NCBI GenBank assembly: GCA_013694695.1 | Contig: JACDBX010000128.1 | Location: 1-35,938 of the forward strand | Length of the DNA stretch: 35,938 nt | Direction of reading: 5' to 3' | DNA from: Gemmatimonadales bacterium | Lineage (GTDB): Bacteria; Gemmatimonadota; Gemmatimonadetes; Gemmatimonadales; GWC2-71-9 | In this document: positions 1 through 10,261 of the stretch, in pieces | Layout of the letters: each line of letters opens with the position of its first letter | How positions within the stretch are numbered: the stretch's first letter is position 1 | The notes under the pieces: generated by a model | What the model was told of the DNA's origin: nothing | What the model saw: the letters and a program-made list of their open reading frames with translations, nothing else | Databases searched by the model: none | Translations under genes and position numbers: made by a program

Positions 1-5
1 GCCCG

Positions 6-605
6 GTGCCGGCGGCGCCAGCGCGCGACAACCGCCCGGAGCCCGCGGCGATGCCCGTGACACCAGCGGCCCCGTCCGCTCAGGCTGGCGCACCAACCGC
101 GCGGCGCCAGATCGGGCCGGCGTTCGCCAGTGGCCGCCTCTGGGTGCGACCATTGCCGGTCTCGCCGCAGGAGCTCGCGGCGCGGATGGGCGTTCTCACG
201 CACGACGAGAAGGTCGACAGCGCGGTCACTGCCATCATCCAGGATTACCTCGACCGACTGGCCGCCGAGGAATCGGGAAAGGTGCAGGGCCCGCCGAGCT
301 GGACCACGTCGATCGGCGGGCAGAAGGTGGGGGTCGACTCCAAGTGGTTCTATCTCGGGCCGATCCGCGTGCCGACATTCCTGCTCGCACTGATCCCGAT
401 CAACGTGCAGGCGAACCCGACCCAGGCGGACATGAATCGCCGGCTGAACGCGATGCGCGAGGACCTCTTCGAGGCGGCGCGCCGTGCGGCCAATTATGCC
501 GACTTCAAGGATGCCGTGGGCCGGTTGCGCGACGAGACGCAACGGCAGCGCGACTTCGACAAGGCACAGCGCTCAACACCTGATGAACCGGAAGGCACGA
601 GATGA
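6..605 (+). CDS. hypothetical protein, possibly 5'-truncated by window edge
   Basis: ORF 199 aa (GTG start at 6; frame may extend left of the window); 4-bp overlap with the next ORF; no family recognised. Confidence 0.5.
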   Translation: MPAAPARDNRPEPAAMPVTPAAPSAQAGAPTARRQIGPAFASGRLWVRPLPVSPQELAARMGVLTHDEKVDSAVTAIIQDYLDRLAAEESGKVQGPPSWTTSIGGQKVGVDSKWFYLGPIRVPTFLLALIPINVQANPTQADMNRRLNAMREDLFEAARRAANYADFKDAVGRLRDETQRQRDFDKAQRSTPDEPEGTR

Positions 606-1045
606 AGCTCATAGATCGCGACGAAACGATCGTGGTGGTCACGGCGGCGGATCTTGACGTCGATGCACCAGATCGTGCATCGGCGGCTCGTCTGCTGGCG
701 GAGATCGCGGTACGCGGGGCGGGGCATCCGTATCGCCGCGGCATCGTGGTGACCGACGATGCATGGTTCGGCACGAACCAGTTCCACGGCAGCCCCACGG
801 TGACCATCGGCGGGCCTGGTGTCAATGGCGTGGCAGGTCGTTTCAGTACGGAGCTGCCCACCGTGTGGACCGAGGACGAGCGGGTGATCATTCAGGCCGA
901 CTTTTCTGACGGCGGGCGTCGGGCGGCGCTCTGGGGAATGGACCGGGCCGCCACCAGCGCCGCCGTTGATGCGTTCATCGGTCGCGGCTGGCTCGACGAG
1001 CTGCTCGATCGCTGCTGGCGCTTTCGCGCCGGGGCGTTCGCTTGA
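602..1045 (+). CDS. hypothetical protein
   Basis: ORF 147 aa, ATGA overlaps with both neighbours suggest translational coupling. Confidence 0.55.
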   Translation: MKLIDRDETIVVVTAADLDVDAPDRASAARLLAEIAVRGAGHPYRRGIVVTDDAWFGTNQFHGSPTVTIGGPGVNGVAGRFSTELPTVWTEDERVIIQADFSDGGRRAALWGMDRAATSAAVDAFIGRGWLDELLDRCWRFRAGAFA

Positions 1046-2781
1046 GGTGCACCACTCGGCTGGGATGCCTGATCGTCGTATTCATCGCGACGGTGTCGGC
1101 GGACCGCGCAGGCGCACAACAGCCTGCTGCCTTTGTCCCGATCACGCGGGGCGTCGAGCGCGAGTTGTCGGGAGCGCGTGCCCGCGCGACCACGGCATTC
1201 GTCGGGCAGTACTTCCGGCTCCCGGGCAACCGCGGCTTCGATGCATCGATCGATACCGTGGCGCGCCTCCTGGCCACCGCGGGTTTTGTCGAGGAAGCGC
1301 GGGCGCGTCCGGCCGATCGGTTCACCTTCCGGATCGAGTCGCGGCCGATGCGCACACCCGCGTGGGAGCCACTCGCGGCGTCGGTGACGCTGGAGGGTTC
1401 GACCGCGCCGCTGCAGGAATTGCGCACAAACGGCAACATGCTCGCGATCAACTCATGGCCAACGCCACCGGGTGGCGTGAGCGCGGAGGTGGTCGATGCC
1501 GGCGACGGCAGCGACGCCGCCCTCGATCGCATCGATGTCCGTGGCAAGATCGTCTTCGCCCGCAGCTCGCCGTCCCGGTTGTACACCTCGGCAGTCACCC
1601 GCCGCGGCGCTGCGGGGGTGCTGGTCGCCCAGGAACTGCCGGCCTACCTGCGCCCCGAGGTCAATCGCACGGCGATCCAGTTCGGTAGCATTTCGCTAGA
1701 CACGGTGGCGCGGGGCTGGGCGATCTTCCTGAGCCGCGCGTCGCAGCAGACTCTTCGCGACGCGCTGGTACGCGGGAGGGTGCGGGCACGGGTGACAGTA
1801 GGCGCCCGATTCGATGTTCGCCCCGAGCGCACGCTCGTGGCGGAAATCCGCGGCCGCACCGCGCCCGATCAGCGCATGGTGTACTCGGCGCACGTGCAGG
1901 AACCCGGCGCGAACGACAACGCCACCGGCGTGGGTCTGCTCGCCGAGATGGCGCGCGTCGCGGCGCGGCTGGTGCGTGCCGGCACGGCGAATCCGCAGCG
2001 GACCATGACCTTCCTGTGGGGCGATGAGATCCGCTCCACCCGGCGATTCCTCGCGGAGGACACGGCACGGCGTGACAAGGTGTTCTGGGGGATGTCGCTC
2101 GACATGGTGGGCGAGGCCACCGCGCTCACCGGCGGCACCTTTCTGATCGAGAAGATGCCCGATCCGTCGGCCGTGTGGGTTCGCGGCGATGATCAGCATA
2201 CTGACTGGGGTGGACGGCCGATTCCGATCACCCAGGTACGAGGCCACTGGCTCAACGACTTTGTGCGCCAGCGCTGCCTGGTACGCGCGGCACGCACCGG
2301 GTGGGTGGTGCGCGCAAATCCCTTCGAGGGCGGCAGCGATCACACCCCGTTTCTCGACGCGGGGATTCCCGCGGTCCTGCTGTGGCACTTCACCGACCAG
2401 TACTATCACACCGACCTCGACCGCATCGACAAGGTCAGTGCCACCACGCTGGCGAATGTCGGGAACTGCGCGCTGACGGCCGGGCTGTTGATGGTCGAGG
2501 GAACACCGGCGGTGGCTGAAGGCGTGTTGCGCGAGCTGCAAGGCGCCGGTGAACGCGAGCTGGCGACGCAGCTCCGGATGTCACGTGACACCATCAGCGT
2601 CCACGGCGCCGATCGGGCGCACGAGCAGGTCGTCCTCGAGGCGTGGGGTGATTTCTATGTCGAGGCGATCGCCCGGATACCCGACATGGTGGTCGGTCCG
2701 TCCGGCATCTCGCTCACGGTGCGGCGGGCACAGGACGCGATGAAACGGCGGACGGATTTCGTGGTGAAGGCGCTGCCCTAG
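1042..2781 (+). CDS. M28-family metallopeptidase with N-terminal signal and PA-like domain
   Basis: N-terminal hydrophobic signal; motifs VYSAHVQEPGANDNATGVGLLAEMAR, GMSLDMVGE, GGSDHTPFLDAGIPAVLLWHFTDQYYHTDLDRIDKV typical of M28 zinc peptidases. Confidence 0.85.
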   Translation: MRCTTRLGCLIVVFIATVSADRAGAQQPAAFVPITRGVERELSGARARATTAFVGQYFRLPGNRGFDASIDTVARLLATAGFVEEARARPADRFTFRIESRPMRTPAWEPLAASVTLEGSTAPLQELRTNGNMLAINSWPTPPGGVSAEVVDAGDGSDAALDRIDVRGKIVFARSSPSRLYTSAVTRRGAAGVLVAQELPAYLRPEVNRTAIQFGSISLDTVARGWAIFLSRASQQTLRDALVRGRVRARVTVGARFDVRPERTLVAEIRGRTAPDQRMVYSAHVQEPGANDNATGVGLLAEMARVAARLVRAGTANPQRTMTFLWGDEIRSTRRFLAEDTARRDKVFWGMSLDMVGEATALTGGTFLIEKMPDPSAVWVRGDDQHTDWGGRPIPITQVRGHWLNDFVRQRCLVRAARTGWVVRANPFEGGSDHTPFLDAGIPAVLLWHFTDQYYHTDLDRIDKVSATTLANVGNCALTAGLLMVEGTPAVAEGVLRELQGAGERELATQLRMSRDTISVHGADRAHEQVVLEAWGDFYVEAIARIPDMVVGPSGISLTVRRAQDAMKRRTDFVVKALP

Positions 2782-2794
2782 AGGGCGGGTAGGC

Positions 2795-4216
2795 TCAGTG
2801 GCCGGCGTGCAGCCCGAGGCGGGCGAGGCTCGACTCGCGCCCCACCACCGCAAGCAGTTCAGGCACCGGCTCGGATACCGTCCCACCAGTGAGCGCCACG
2901 CGAACCGGCTGCATCAGGTCGCCCAGCTTGAGCGCAGCCTGCTCCGCAACATCCCTCAGCACGATCTCGATACGCGGCGCGTTCCAATCGGCGTCGGCGA
3001 CACCCGAGAGCGCTGCATGGGCGAGTGCGATGCTGCTGCCGAATCGCTCGCCCATCTTGCGCTCGAGTGCCACGCCCTTGTCGTCCCGCACCACCCGCGT
3101 GCCGTCCAGTCGCACCGCCACCTGCTCGGCCACCTGACCGATGGTGCGCGAACGTGCCTTGACCGCGTCGATCAGCGGGCGAATGTCGCGCCCGGGCGCC
3201 GTGACGCCCATGCGCAGCAGTTCGCGCTCGACTGGCGGCAGCAGTTCGTCGGCGGCGAGCATCGAGAGGTACTGCCCGTTCATCCACTCGAGCTTGGTGG
3301 TGTCGAACACCGCCGGCTTGGCGTGGATCGCCTCCAGGGTGAACCGCGCGATCATCTCGGCCTCGGGCAGGACCTCGTCGTCGTTGCCCGGCGACCAGCC
3401 GAGCAGCGCAAGAAAGTTGCGCATCGCTGCCGGGAGGATCCCGAGGTCCTGGTAGTCGCCCACGGCGGTTGCACCGTGGCGCTTCGAGAGCTTCTTGCCG
3501 TCGGTGCCGAGGATCATCGGGACGTGCGCGAACACCGGTGGCGTGTGCCCCAGTGCGCGGTAGAGCGCGACCTGCTTCGGCGTGTTCGAGATGTGATCGT
3601 CGCCGCGGATCACGTGGGTGATCTCCATGGCGATGTCATCGGACACCACGGCGAGGTTGTAGATCGCCGAGCCGTCCGATCGGAGAATGATGAAGTCGTC
3701 GAGATCGCGCCCCTGCCACGAAATTGTGCCGTGGACGGCGTCCTCCCACGCGATCTCCTCGTCGGGGATCGCGAAGCGGATCGCGTGCGGCCGACCAGCT
3801 TCCTCGCGCCGCGCCTGTTCATCGGCCGGGAGTTCCATCTCGGCGCGGCGGTAGCGGAATGTTGCCCCGGTGCGCGTCACCCGCTCTCTCGCTGCGGTGA
3901 GTTCCTCGGGCGTGGTGTAGTCACGGTACGCTGCGCCACTTGCCAGCAATTGCTCTGCGTCGGCCCCGTGGCGCTCGGCGTTCTCACCCTGGAAGAACGG
4001 TCCCTCGTCCCAAGTGAGGCCGAGCCACGTCATGCCATCGAGGATCACCTGGGTGTGGGCGTCGGTGCTCCGCTCGCGATCGGTGTCCTCGATCCGGAGC
4101 ACCATCGTCCCGCCGGTGCGACGCGCGTACAACCAGTTGAAGAGGGCGGTGCGGGCGCCACCGACGTGCAGGAAGCCGGTGGGTGACGGCGCGAAACGAA
4201 CGCGTGGGGAGGACAT
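2795..4216 (-). CDS. gltX: glutamate--tRNA ligase
   Basis: RFAPSPTGFLHVGGARTALFNWLYAR (HIGH region) and DGKKLSKRHGATAV (KMSKS region). Confidence 0.97.
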   Translation of the reverse strand: MSSPRVRFAPSPTGFLHVGGARTALFNWLYARRTGGTMVLRIEDTDRERSTDAHTQVILDGMTWLGLTWDEGPFFQGENAERHGADAEQLLASGAAYRDYTTPEELTAARERVTRTGATFRYRRAEMELPADEQARREEAGRPHAIRFAIPDEEIAWEDAVHGTISWQGRDLDDFIILRSDGSAIYNLAVVSDDIAMEITHVIRGDDHISNTPKQVALYRALGHTPPVFAHVPMILGTDGKKLSKRHGATAVGDYQDLGILPAAMRNFLALLGWSPGNDDEVLPEAEMIARFTLEAIHAKPAVFDTTKLEWMNGQYLSMLAADELLPPVERELLRMGVTAPGRDIRPLIDAVKARSRTIGQVAEQVAVRLDGTRVVRDDKGVALERKMGERFGSSIALAHAALSGVADADWNAPRIEIVLRDVAEQAALKLGDLMQPVRVALTGGTVSEPVPELLAVVGRESSLARLGLHAGH

Positions 4217-4247
4217 GCAGGCAGGACTCGGCGGAAACGGTTACCAA

Positions 4248-4338
4248 CGGAGCGAGAGGGATTCGAACCCTCGTTAGGGAATTTCTCCCCTAAAACGGTT
4301 TAGCAAACCGCCGCCTTCAGCCACTCGGCCATCGCTCC
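4248..4338 (-). tRNA. tRNA-Ser(GCU)
   Basis: Minus strand GGAGCGATGGCCGAGTGGC... anticodon stem-loop GGTTTGCTAAACC, long variable arm, T-loop GGTTCGAATCC, acceptor TCGCTCC plus discriminator G. Confidence 0.95.
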
Positions 4339-4384
4339 CGGGCGGGCAAGATAACGACACGGGAGGGGAGAAGGGAGCAGGCGA

Positions 4385-5302
4385 TCAGCTGCCGCGCCCC
4401 GCCACCAGGGCCCGCAGCGTCTGGCCGAGGGTGGGTCCTGCGCGGGCGAAGAGATCGCCGGGAATCTCGATGATCCGGCCGGCACGCACCGCCTCCAGCG
4501 CGTTCCAGCCGGCCCGACTGCGGAACTCTGCGAGTCGGTCCCCGGGCCGCACGCCAGCCGAGGTGATCAGCCACCGGGGTTGGCGCACGGTCATGGCTTC
4601 CATCGAGATCGTTGACCATGGTGCCCGCACATCGGCAAAGGCGTTGCGAAGGCAGGCAGCGCCGAGGAGCTGATCGAGCCAGGTACCGGCACCCGCTGTC
4701 ATCGGCGGATCGGACCAGACCACGATCATCGCGCTCTCGGTCGCACCGCCGGCGCACGGTGCAGTTGCATCGCGGAGCTCCGACCGCAACGCGGCCGCGA
4801 GCGAATCGGCACGACCCGGGAGTCCCACGAGCAGGCCGATCCGTGCGAGGTTCAGGAAGACGTCGGCGGTGTCAGTGGTCTCCATCGAGATCACCGGGAT
4901 GTCGAACGGGGCCAGCGTCCGCTGGACATCGGCGGAACCGCGGTTGCGCCATCCGATCACCAGGTCGGGGTTCAGTGATGCGAGCAGTTCGGCGCTCGGT
5001 TCGCTGCCGCCGCCGATGGTGGGCAGGTGGGCAAGCGACGGTTGCCGGTCGTAGTCCGTTCGCGCGACGAGCAGGGATTCAGCGCCCAGCGCCACGATCC
5101 ACTCCGTGGCGCTCTGCATGGTGGAGACGATGCGCGTGGCCGGCAGGTGCGGCAATGCGACCGGCTCACCACTCGGACCATCAAAGGTGACGGCGGTGGG
5201 TGCGGCGACGGAATCGAGGGTGGTTTGCGCGCGGTCGGGCGTGGGGGCGGTGCAGCCTGCGAGCGCCGCGACGAGCGCGACGCCCGCAGTGAAACGCTTC
5301 AT
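4385..5302 (-). CDS. ABC-type periplasmic substrate-binding protein (cobalamin/iron-siderophore, BtuF-like)
   Basis: Lipoprotein signal (VALVAALAGC); RIVSTMQSATEWIVALGAESLLVARTDYD...PELLASLNPDLVIGWRN-type helical-backbone receptor pattern. Confidence 0.82.
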   Translation of the reverse strand: MKRFTAGVALVAALAGCTAPTPDRAQTTLDSVAAPTAVTFDGPSGEPVALPHLPATRIVSTMQSATEWIVALGAESLLVARTDYDRQPSLAHLPTIGGGSEPSAELLASLNPDLVIGWRNRGSADVQRTLAPFDIPVISMETTDTADVFLNLARIGLLVGLPGRADSLAAALRSELRDATAPCAGGATESAMIVVWSDPPMTAGAGTWLDQLLGAACLRNAFADVRAPWSTISMEAMTVRQPRWLITSAGVRPGDRLAEFRSRAGWNALEAVRAGRIIEIPGDLFARAGPTLGQTLRALVAGRGS

Positions 5303-6129
5303 GAGCCGTCGTTGCCGAATGGCAGGTCGTCGGCATCGATCGCGTGGTAGCCGGCGGGAATTGCAAAGAACGCGGCCGGGGGTGACGCCGCGGTGGAGCT
5401 TTCCAGCTCCATGCGGAACGAGCCATCGCCCGCCACGGCGCGGATGGGTGTCAACTTCCGGCCGCCGAACAGCCGCTTGGTCATGTCATCCGCGGCGTCC
5501 CGAGTGCCGGTGCGATTCATGAACCACTCCACCAGCGCCATCGAGGACGCCGACGATTCCACCGCGCACACCGTCATCGTGTCGCGCGGGGACGTGATCC
5601 TCCACTCCTCGCAGGCGATTCCAGCAACGGTGGACCGCGTCCCGAGTGCGACCGACGTGAAGTCGTCCGCTGCGTCGGAATCGATCTTGTGGGCCTGGTT
5701 CTTGATCGCCGACTCCAGGTCGGGAAGCTTGATCGTCATGTGGTAGCCCTCGGGCGGCGACCCGGCCTCGGCGGCAAGCATCGCCGCGAGCAGCGGGCGC
5801 ATTGATTCCGGCACGCTCATGGCGACCCCGACGCTATCCGCGTCGAATTTCCACGCGGCCATGAGCCTTGCCCCGGCCAGCGCTGCCGCCTGCGGGGAAT
5901 CAGGCTCGACATTCAGCTCTGCGTGAGCGGCCAGGCGGGTGCCGTCACTGCCGAGCGTAAACCGTAACGCGCCGGTCATACCAGCAGCCATGGGTGCCTG
6001 CTCCGCAAGCGCCGGTGGCGGCGTTCCGCCCATGGTGAGCGTGAATGTGCCCACCGGTGGCGCCTGTGCGCCGGCCGGGGCCAGCGCGGCGACGAGCATC
6101 GCCGTCGAGATGATGCCTCGGGCCGACAT
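5299..6129 (-). CDS. exported DUF4412-like hypothetical protein
   Basis: Signal peptide; layout similar to the neighbouring DUF4412-like ORF; 4-bp overlap with downstream gene. Confidence 0.5.
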   Translation of the reverse strand: MSARGIISTAMLVAALAPAGAQAPPVGTFTLTMGGTPPPALAEQAPMAAGMTGALRFTLGSDGTRLAAHAELNVEPDSPQAAALAGARLMAAWKFDADSVGVAMSVPESMRPLLAAMLAAEAGSPPEGYHMTIKLPDLESAIKNQAHKIDSDAADDFTSVALGTRSTVAGIACEEWRITSPRDTMTVCAVESSASSMALVEWFMNRTGTRDAADDMTKRLFGGRKLTPIRAVAGDGSFRMELESSTAASPPAAFFAIPAGYHAIDADDLPFGNDGS

Positions 6130-6830
6130 CAGTTTTTGCGCCCCATGCCGCCCATCATCTGCGACATATCCATGTAGTCCGATGGCACGGCGAAGATGCT
6201 GGCCGGGATTGCCTTGCGTTCGACCGACGTCACTTCGAAGGCGACATCATTCTCGCCGCTCCAGACCTTGAGCGGAAAGAGCTTGTCCTCGTAGATCCGC
6301 TTGGCCCACTTCGGCATCGATTGCGCACCGGGGCGCCCGCGACCGGTGATGTCCATCATCATGAACCGGCCCATCCCGTCGGTGAGGCACATCCGAACCG
6401 GCGCCTCGTTCTTCATCGTGAGCTCCCAGTCGGCGCATTTCATCCCCGCGACCACCTGCGAGGTACCGAGCTTCTTGAGTTCACCCTTGGTGGCGTTCGC
6501 ATCCGACACGATATCGTCGGTTGTCATCACCATCTTCATCCCCTTCGCATTGCCCATGGCGGGCATACCCGGGGGCATCGGCATCAGGACGGTGGTGGTT
6601 CCGGCGGCCGGGTCGGCGATCACCCGGACGTCGGCGCCAGCGAGCGGTCCGGCGGAGGCCGGCATGGCAAGCGTCATCACCGATCGATCGCCCTTGACGG
6701 ACATCGCGGCGTTCATGGCGGTATTCGAACCCGTGGCACCGCCGATGCGAACATGAATGACGCCCTCGAACTGCGCCGCGAGGGGTGACACCCCGACGGC
6801 CGACGCGAGCAACAGCAACTTGATTGACAT
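6129..6830 (-). CDS. exported DUF4412-like protein
   Basis: Start re-assigned to MSIKLLLLASAVG (6830), because the longer ORF (6887) runs into the tRNA-Ser gene; internal MKMVMTTDD...CADWELTMKNE...CLTDGMG. Confidence 0.6.
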   Translation of the reverse strand: MSIKLLLLASAVGVSPLAAQFEGVIHVRIGGATGSNTAMNAAMSVKGDRSVMTLAMPASAGPLAGADVRVIADPAAGTTTVLMPMPPGMPAMGNAKGMKMVMTTDDIVSDANATKGELKKLGTSQVVAGMKCADWELTMKNEAPVRMCLTDGMGRFMMMDITGRGRPGAQSMPKWAKRIYEDKLFPLKVWSGENDVAFEVTSVERKAIPASIFAVPSDYMDMSQMMGGMGRKN

Positions 6831-6862
6831 GCAATGTTCCTTTCTGTTTGGGTATTCGTGCA

Positions 6863-6949
6863 CGGCGTGGGTGAGATTCGAACTCACGAGACCCTTTCGG
6901 GCCCGCCGGTTTTCAAGACCGGTGCATTCAACCGCTCTGCCACCACGCC
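6863..6949 (-). tRNA. tRNA-Ser(UGA)
   Basis: Minus strand GGCGTGGTGGCAGAGCGGTTGAATGC, anticodon stem-loop CCGGTCTTGAAAACCGG, long variable arm, GTTCGAATCTC T-arm, acceptor CCACGCC plus G. Confidence 0.95.
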
Positions 6950-6973
6950 CTTCCCTGAAAGCTACATGCGTGC

Positions 6974-8026
6974 TCAGCGGCGGTTGGCGCCGGAGAAATC
7001 AACCCGGACAATACGGCCCGCGGGGCCGACCCCCCACACCAGGCGATCAGCGGCTCCCACGCTCCAGAACGCCCCTGATGCGACGCGGTTCCACGACCGG
7101 GCGTCGTCGCGGGTGACCCACAGCCCGCTCAGCGCGGCCGCGACCGCTGTGGAACGGCTGGCTCGCGGCACCATGGTCACCCCGAAAATCGCTCCCGCCT
7201 CGGGGGGCCGGGTCCGAAGGGCCCAGGTGTGCCCTCCATCCGATGTCACGCCAACTGTTTTCCCCGCCGTGTCGGTGGCCATCATCGAGATCCGGGCGGC
7301 GACCCCGATCCCGCGCTTCGCGTCGCGAAACGACGCCGCGGTCATGCCGGCGGCATCACCCCGAACGAACGGGGTATCGAAGGCCGCCCAGCTCTTGCCG
7401 GCATCGCGGCTCCGGAAAAGGCGCGTTCCTGCGCTGCTGGCGGTCGTGATCCAGGCGTCGCGCTTGCCGTGGCTGGTGACACATCCACCGCTCGCGGCGA
7501 ATGCTCCCTCACCCTCGAGCGGCGCGGGCACCGCGGAGGCCGGAAGCAGGGTCCACACCTTCCCGCCGTTCTCGGTGCGGAGGATCAGCGTCCGTCCTCC
7601 GGATGCGTCACTGAACGCCACGCCCCGCTGCCGGTCGAAGAAGGTGAAGCAGTCATAGAAGGCGGCGCTGTCGGCATTGGTGAACTGCAGCGCCCACGAT
7701 GCCCCGCCGTCGGTGGTGTGATAGATCCGCGACTTCGCGCCGGGGCCAGCGGCGAGCACCCACGCCGTCTTCGCGTCGAGTGCATGGACATCCCGGAACT
7801 CGAGCGTCGAGTCTGCCTCCGTGACCATCCGCCGTGTCCACGTGCTGCCGCCGTCGGTGGTGCGCAGCACGGTGGCACGGTGGCCGCTCACCCATACCGT
7901 TCGGGCGTCAACGGCACTGACCGCCTGGAGCAGGGCGGTGGTCCCGCTCTGCTGCTCCGTGGTCACCTGCGCACCAACGGCGACCGGCGCGAGCGCGAGG
8001 CACGCAGTGGCGAGGCGATGCCTCAC
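6974..8026 (-). CDS. BNR/YCF48-like beta-propeller exported protein
   Basis: Repeated RTTDGGSTWTR, HTTDGGASWALQF, RTENGGKVWTLL, RSRDAGKSWAAF, TSDGGHTWALR motifs. Confidence 0.8.
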   Translation of the reverse strand: MRHRLATACLALAPVAVGAQVTTEQQSGTTALLQAVSAVDARTVWVSGHRATVLRTTDGGSTWTRRMVTEADSTLEFRDVHALDAKTAWVLAAGPGAKSRIYHTTDGGASWALQFTNADSAAFYDCFTFFDRQRGVAFSDASGGRTLILRTENGGKVWTLLPASAVPAPLEGEGAFAASGGCVTSHGKRDAWITTASSAGTRLFRSRDAGKSWAAFDTPFVRGDAAGMTAASFRDAKRGIGVAARISMMATDTAGKTVGVTSDGGHTWALRTRPPEAGAIFGVTMVPRASRSTAVAAALSGLWVTRDDARSWNRVASGAFWSVGAADRLVWGVGPAGRIVRVDFSGANRR

Positions 8027-10188
8027 GGCCGGAGCCTCAGCGCACGTTCGACGCCCTCGGCGACCGCCTCAGCCTGAACTGCGCGCGTGGTGTCGCCCAT
8101 TTCGAGCAGCATCGGCGCGAATCCGCCGTACACGATGCCGTAGAGCGAGAGGATCGATGCCGACGGCATATCGACCCAGCCGCGGGTCCGCGGGCGGGCC
8201 GCGGCTTCGGGGTGGTAGACCCCGAACAGGAGTGCACGGGTGCGCTCGACATCCATCGGCCCGAGTGTGGGCGAGTTGACGATCGAACCCCCAAGTTGGA
8301 CGGGCGTCGGCATCAGCTTCCGCACCAGCCCGTGGGTCACGAGATACGGCCCCAATCCAAGGGTGTTGTCGGGGTACGCGCCATCGCTCCATGAGAAGAA
8401 GATCGGGCGGATCCCGAGATTGTCGCGAATCAGCAGGATGGTCGCAATGTCACTCCGCATCAGGTACTGACCGCCGAAGGTGATCTGCAGCGAGTCGGTG
8501 ACGTTCATCCCCTGGCCCGGGATGGCTGCGATCTCGGGGAGAGCGCTCAGCGAATCGGTGGAGAGCGAAAACGCGGGTGTGGTCGGCATCGTCCAGCCAC
8601 CCGGCGGTGGTGCGACCCCCAGAGGCTGGCCGGCCTGGTCGGTGCCGGGGCGCCAGATGGCCGCCGCCGTCGCCGGGTTGAATGCCTCCTGCGGGCGCCG
8701 ACGGATCTGCCGCAGGTGCCACTCGGTGTTCATCAGCGAGAGATTGGCGAGCGTCACGTCACGCCGCACGCCGAGCACCTCCTGTGCGAACCAGAGCGGG
8801 AAGGTGTCGTTGTCGCCAGCGGTGATCAGGATGCCGTACGGTTCGACCGACTCCAGGATGTCGATCGCGAAGTCCCGCGCCAGCGTCTCGTGCGCGCGGG
8901 TGGCAGTGTGCCTGTTGCCGATGATCGGAACCAGCGCCAGCAGCAGCACGGGAGTGCCGGCAAGCCAGCGATTGCGATCGGTCGCGCGGGGGCCGAGCCA
9001 GTCGCCGACGCCGCGGATGATCGCAGCGAAGGCCGCGGCGAACAGCACGCCGGCGAACGCAAACGATGCGATGAAGAAGTAGTCGCGTTCGCGCACCTCG
9101 CGCATGTCCTGCGTGATGCCGCCGTCGCCGGGCCGGTACGAGAAGCCATAGCGGAAGTTGAGGTAATAGATCAGGAGCAGCGTGAGGGTGAAGAGCAGCG
9201 CCGCGGCCGAGATGCCGGCCCGCTTGTCACGCCGGAACAGCGCCACCAGTCCGCTCAGGCCCAGGAAGGTGAACAGAGCCGTCGCGACCCGGGAGAACCC
9301 GCCGAGATCGCGACCCCATTGCCATGACCAGTACTGCCAGTACATGGCGAGCTGGGCCGGGAAGTCGGCCATGCGCTCCGTCACCGGCGGCTTGCCGTAC
9401 TGCACGCGCCCGAGCACGTCGGACAGCGCCTTGGAAAAGAACCCAGCCGGCTCGCCCTCGTTGATCGGCGGGTACTGTCCGGCCCGGATGGGGAGATACA
9501 CATAGTTGATCGAGAGGCCGACGACCACCGCCAGCGCGGCGGCGGCGATCACCCGCGGGCGCATGATCACCCGCCAATCGGTCATCATCACGTAGATGCC
9601 GATAACGGGCGCGGCCAGCACGCCCATCATGTGATTGGTCGAGGTCAGGGCGAGGAGGTAGATCGCGGCAACGAGCCACCGGTCGCGGCGCTGGCCGACA
9701 GGCTCATCGGCCCAGCGGACGACGCACCACACCGTGAGCGCGAGTGACAGCAGCGAAATCGTGTACACCTTCTCGTTGACCGTCGACTGATTCCAGACAG
9801 TCCACGCAGCCGCCGAGGCGAGGATCCCGGCGAATGCCGCCGCGATCCGCGGACCGCGGGACGGCAGGATCGCGCGTGTCCAGCGCTCGGCAACGAGAAA
9901 CCAGAAGGCCGCTCCACCGGCGCTTGTCGCGGCTGCGAAGAGGTTGATCCGCATCGCGTAGTCACTGACCATCGGGATCAGCCCCCACACGTGCGCCATC
10001 AGCGTGAACAGCGGATTGCCTGGCGGGTGCGGGATCCCCAGCACCTTTGCGGCTGCGATGTATTCGGAGGTGTCCCAGAACGCCGTCGTGGGGGCCAGCG
10101 TGATGATGTACAGGATCATCACCACGACGAAGGTCCCGAGGGCCCAGATGTAGGGCGGGCGTTCGGTGGGGGTAGCGGTGGCGGTCAC
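8023..10188 (-). CDS. DUF2723-family multi-spanning membrane protein
   Basis: Many TM segments; N-terminal YIITLAPTTAFWDTSEYIAAAKVLGIPHPPGNPLF signature of DUF2723/TMEM260-type proteins. Confidence 0.85.
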   Translation of the reverse strand: MTATATPTERPPYIWALGTFVVVMILYIITLAPTTAFWDTSEYIAAAKVLGIPHPPGNPLFTLMAHVWGLIPMVSDYAMRINLFAAATSAGGAAFWFLVAERWTRAILPSRGPRIAAAFAGILASAAAWTVWNQSTVNEKVYTISLLSLALTVWCVVRWADEPVGQRRDRWLVAAIYLLALTSTNHMMGVLAAPVIGIYVMMTDWRVIMRPRVIAAAALAVVVGLSINYVYLPIRAGQYPPINEGEPAGFFSKALSDVLGRVQYGKPPVTERMADFPAQLAMYWQYWSWQWGRDLGGFSRVATALFTFLGLSGLVALFRRDKRAGISAAALLFTLTLLLIYYLNFRYGFSYRPGDGGITQDMREVRERDYFFIASFAFAGVLFAAAFAAIIRGVGDWLGPRATDRNRWLAGTPVLLLALVPIIGNRHTATRAHETLARDFAIDILESVEPYGILITAGDNDTFPLWFAQEVLGVRRDVTLANLSLMNTEWHLRQIRRRPQEAFNPATAAAIWRPGTDQAGQPLGVAPPPGGWTMPTTPAFSLSTDSLSALPEIAAIPGQGMNVTDSLQITFGGQYLMRSDIATILLIRDNLGIRPIFFSWSDGAYPDNTLGLGPYLVTHGLVRKLMPTPVQLGGSIVNSPTLGPMDVERTRALLFGVYHPEAAARPRTRGWVDMPSASILSLYGIVYGGFAPMLLEMGDTTRAVQAEAVAEGVERALRLRP

Positions 10189-10261
10189 GTGCTTCTCCGT
10201 TTGTGCTGTGTCGAGCAGGATCGTCTTGCGTCCCGCCTGATGCGTGTTGCGCGCTGTCCGA

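Noticed and set aside
1696-2541. 281-aa minus ORF opposite the M28 peptidase
   Set aside because: Shadow frame; the + strand peptidase motifs are convincing.
2798-4186. 462-aa + strand ORF antisense to gltX
   Set aside because: Shadow ORF of a certain aminoacyl-tRNA synthetase in high-GC DNA; composition is H/R/G-rich with no domain.
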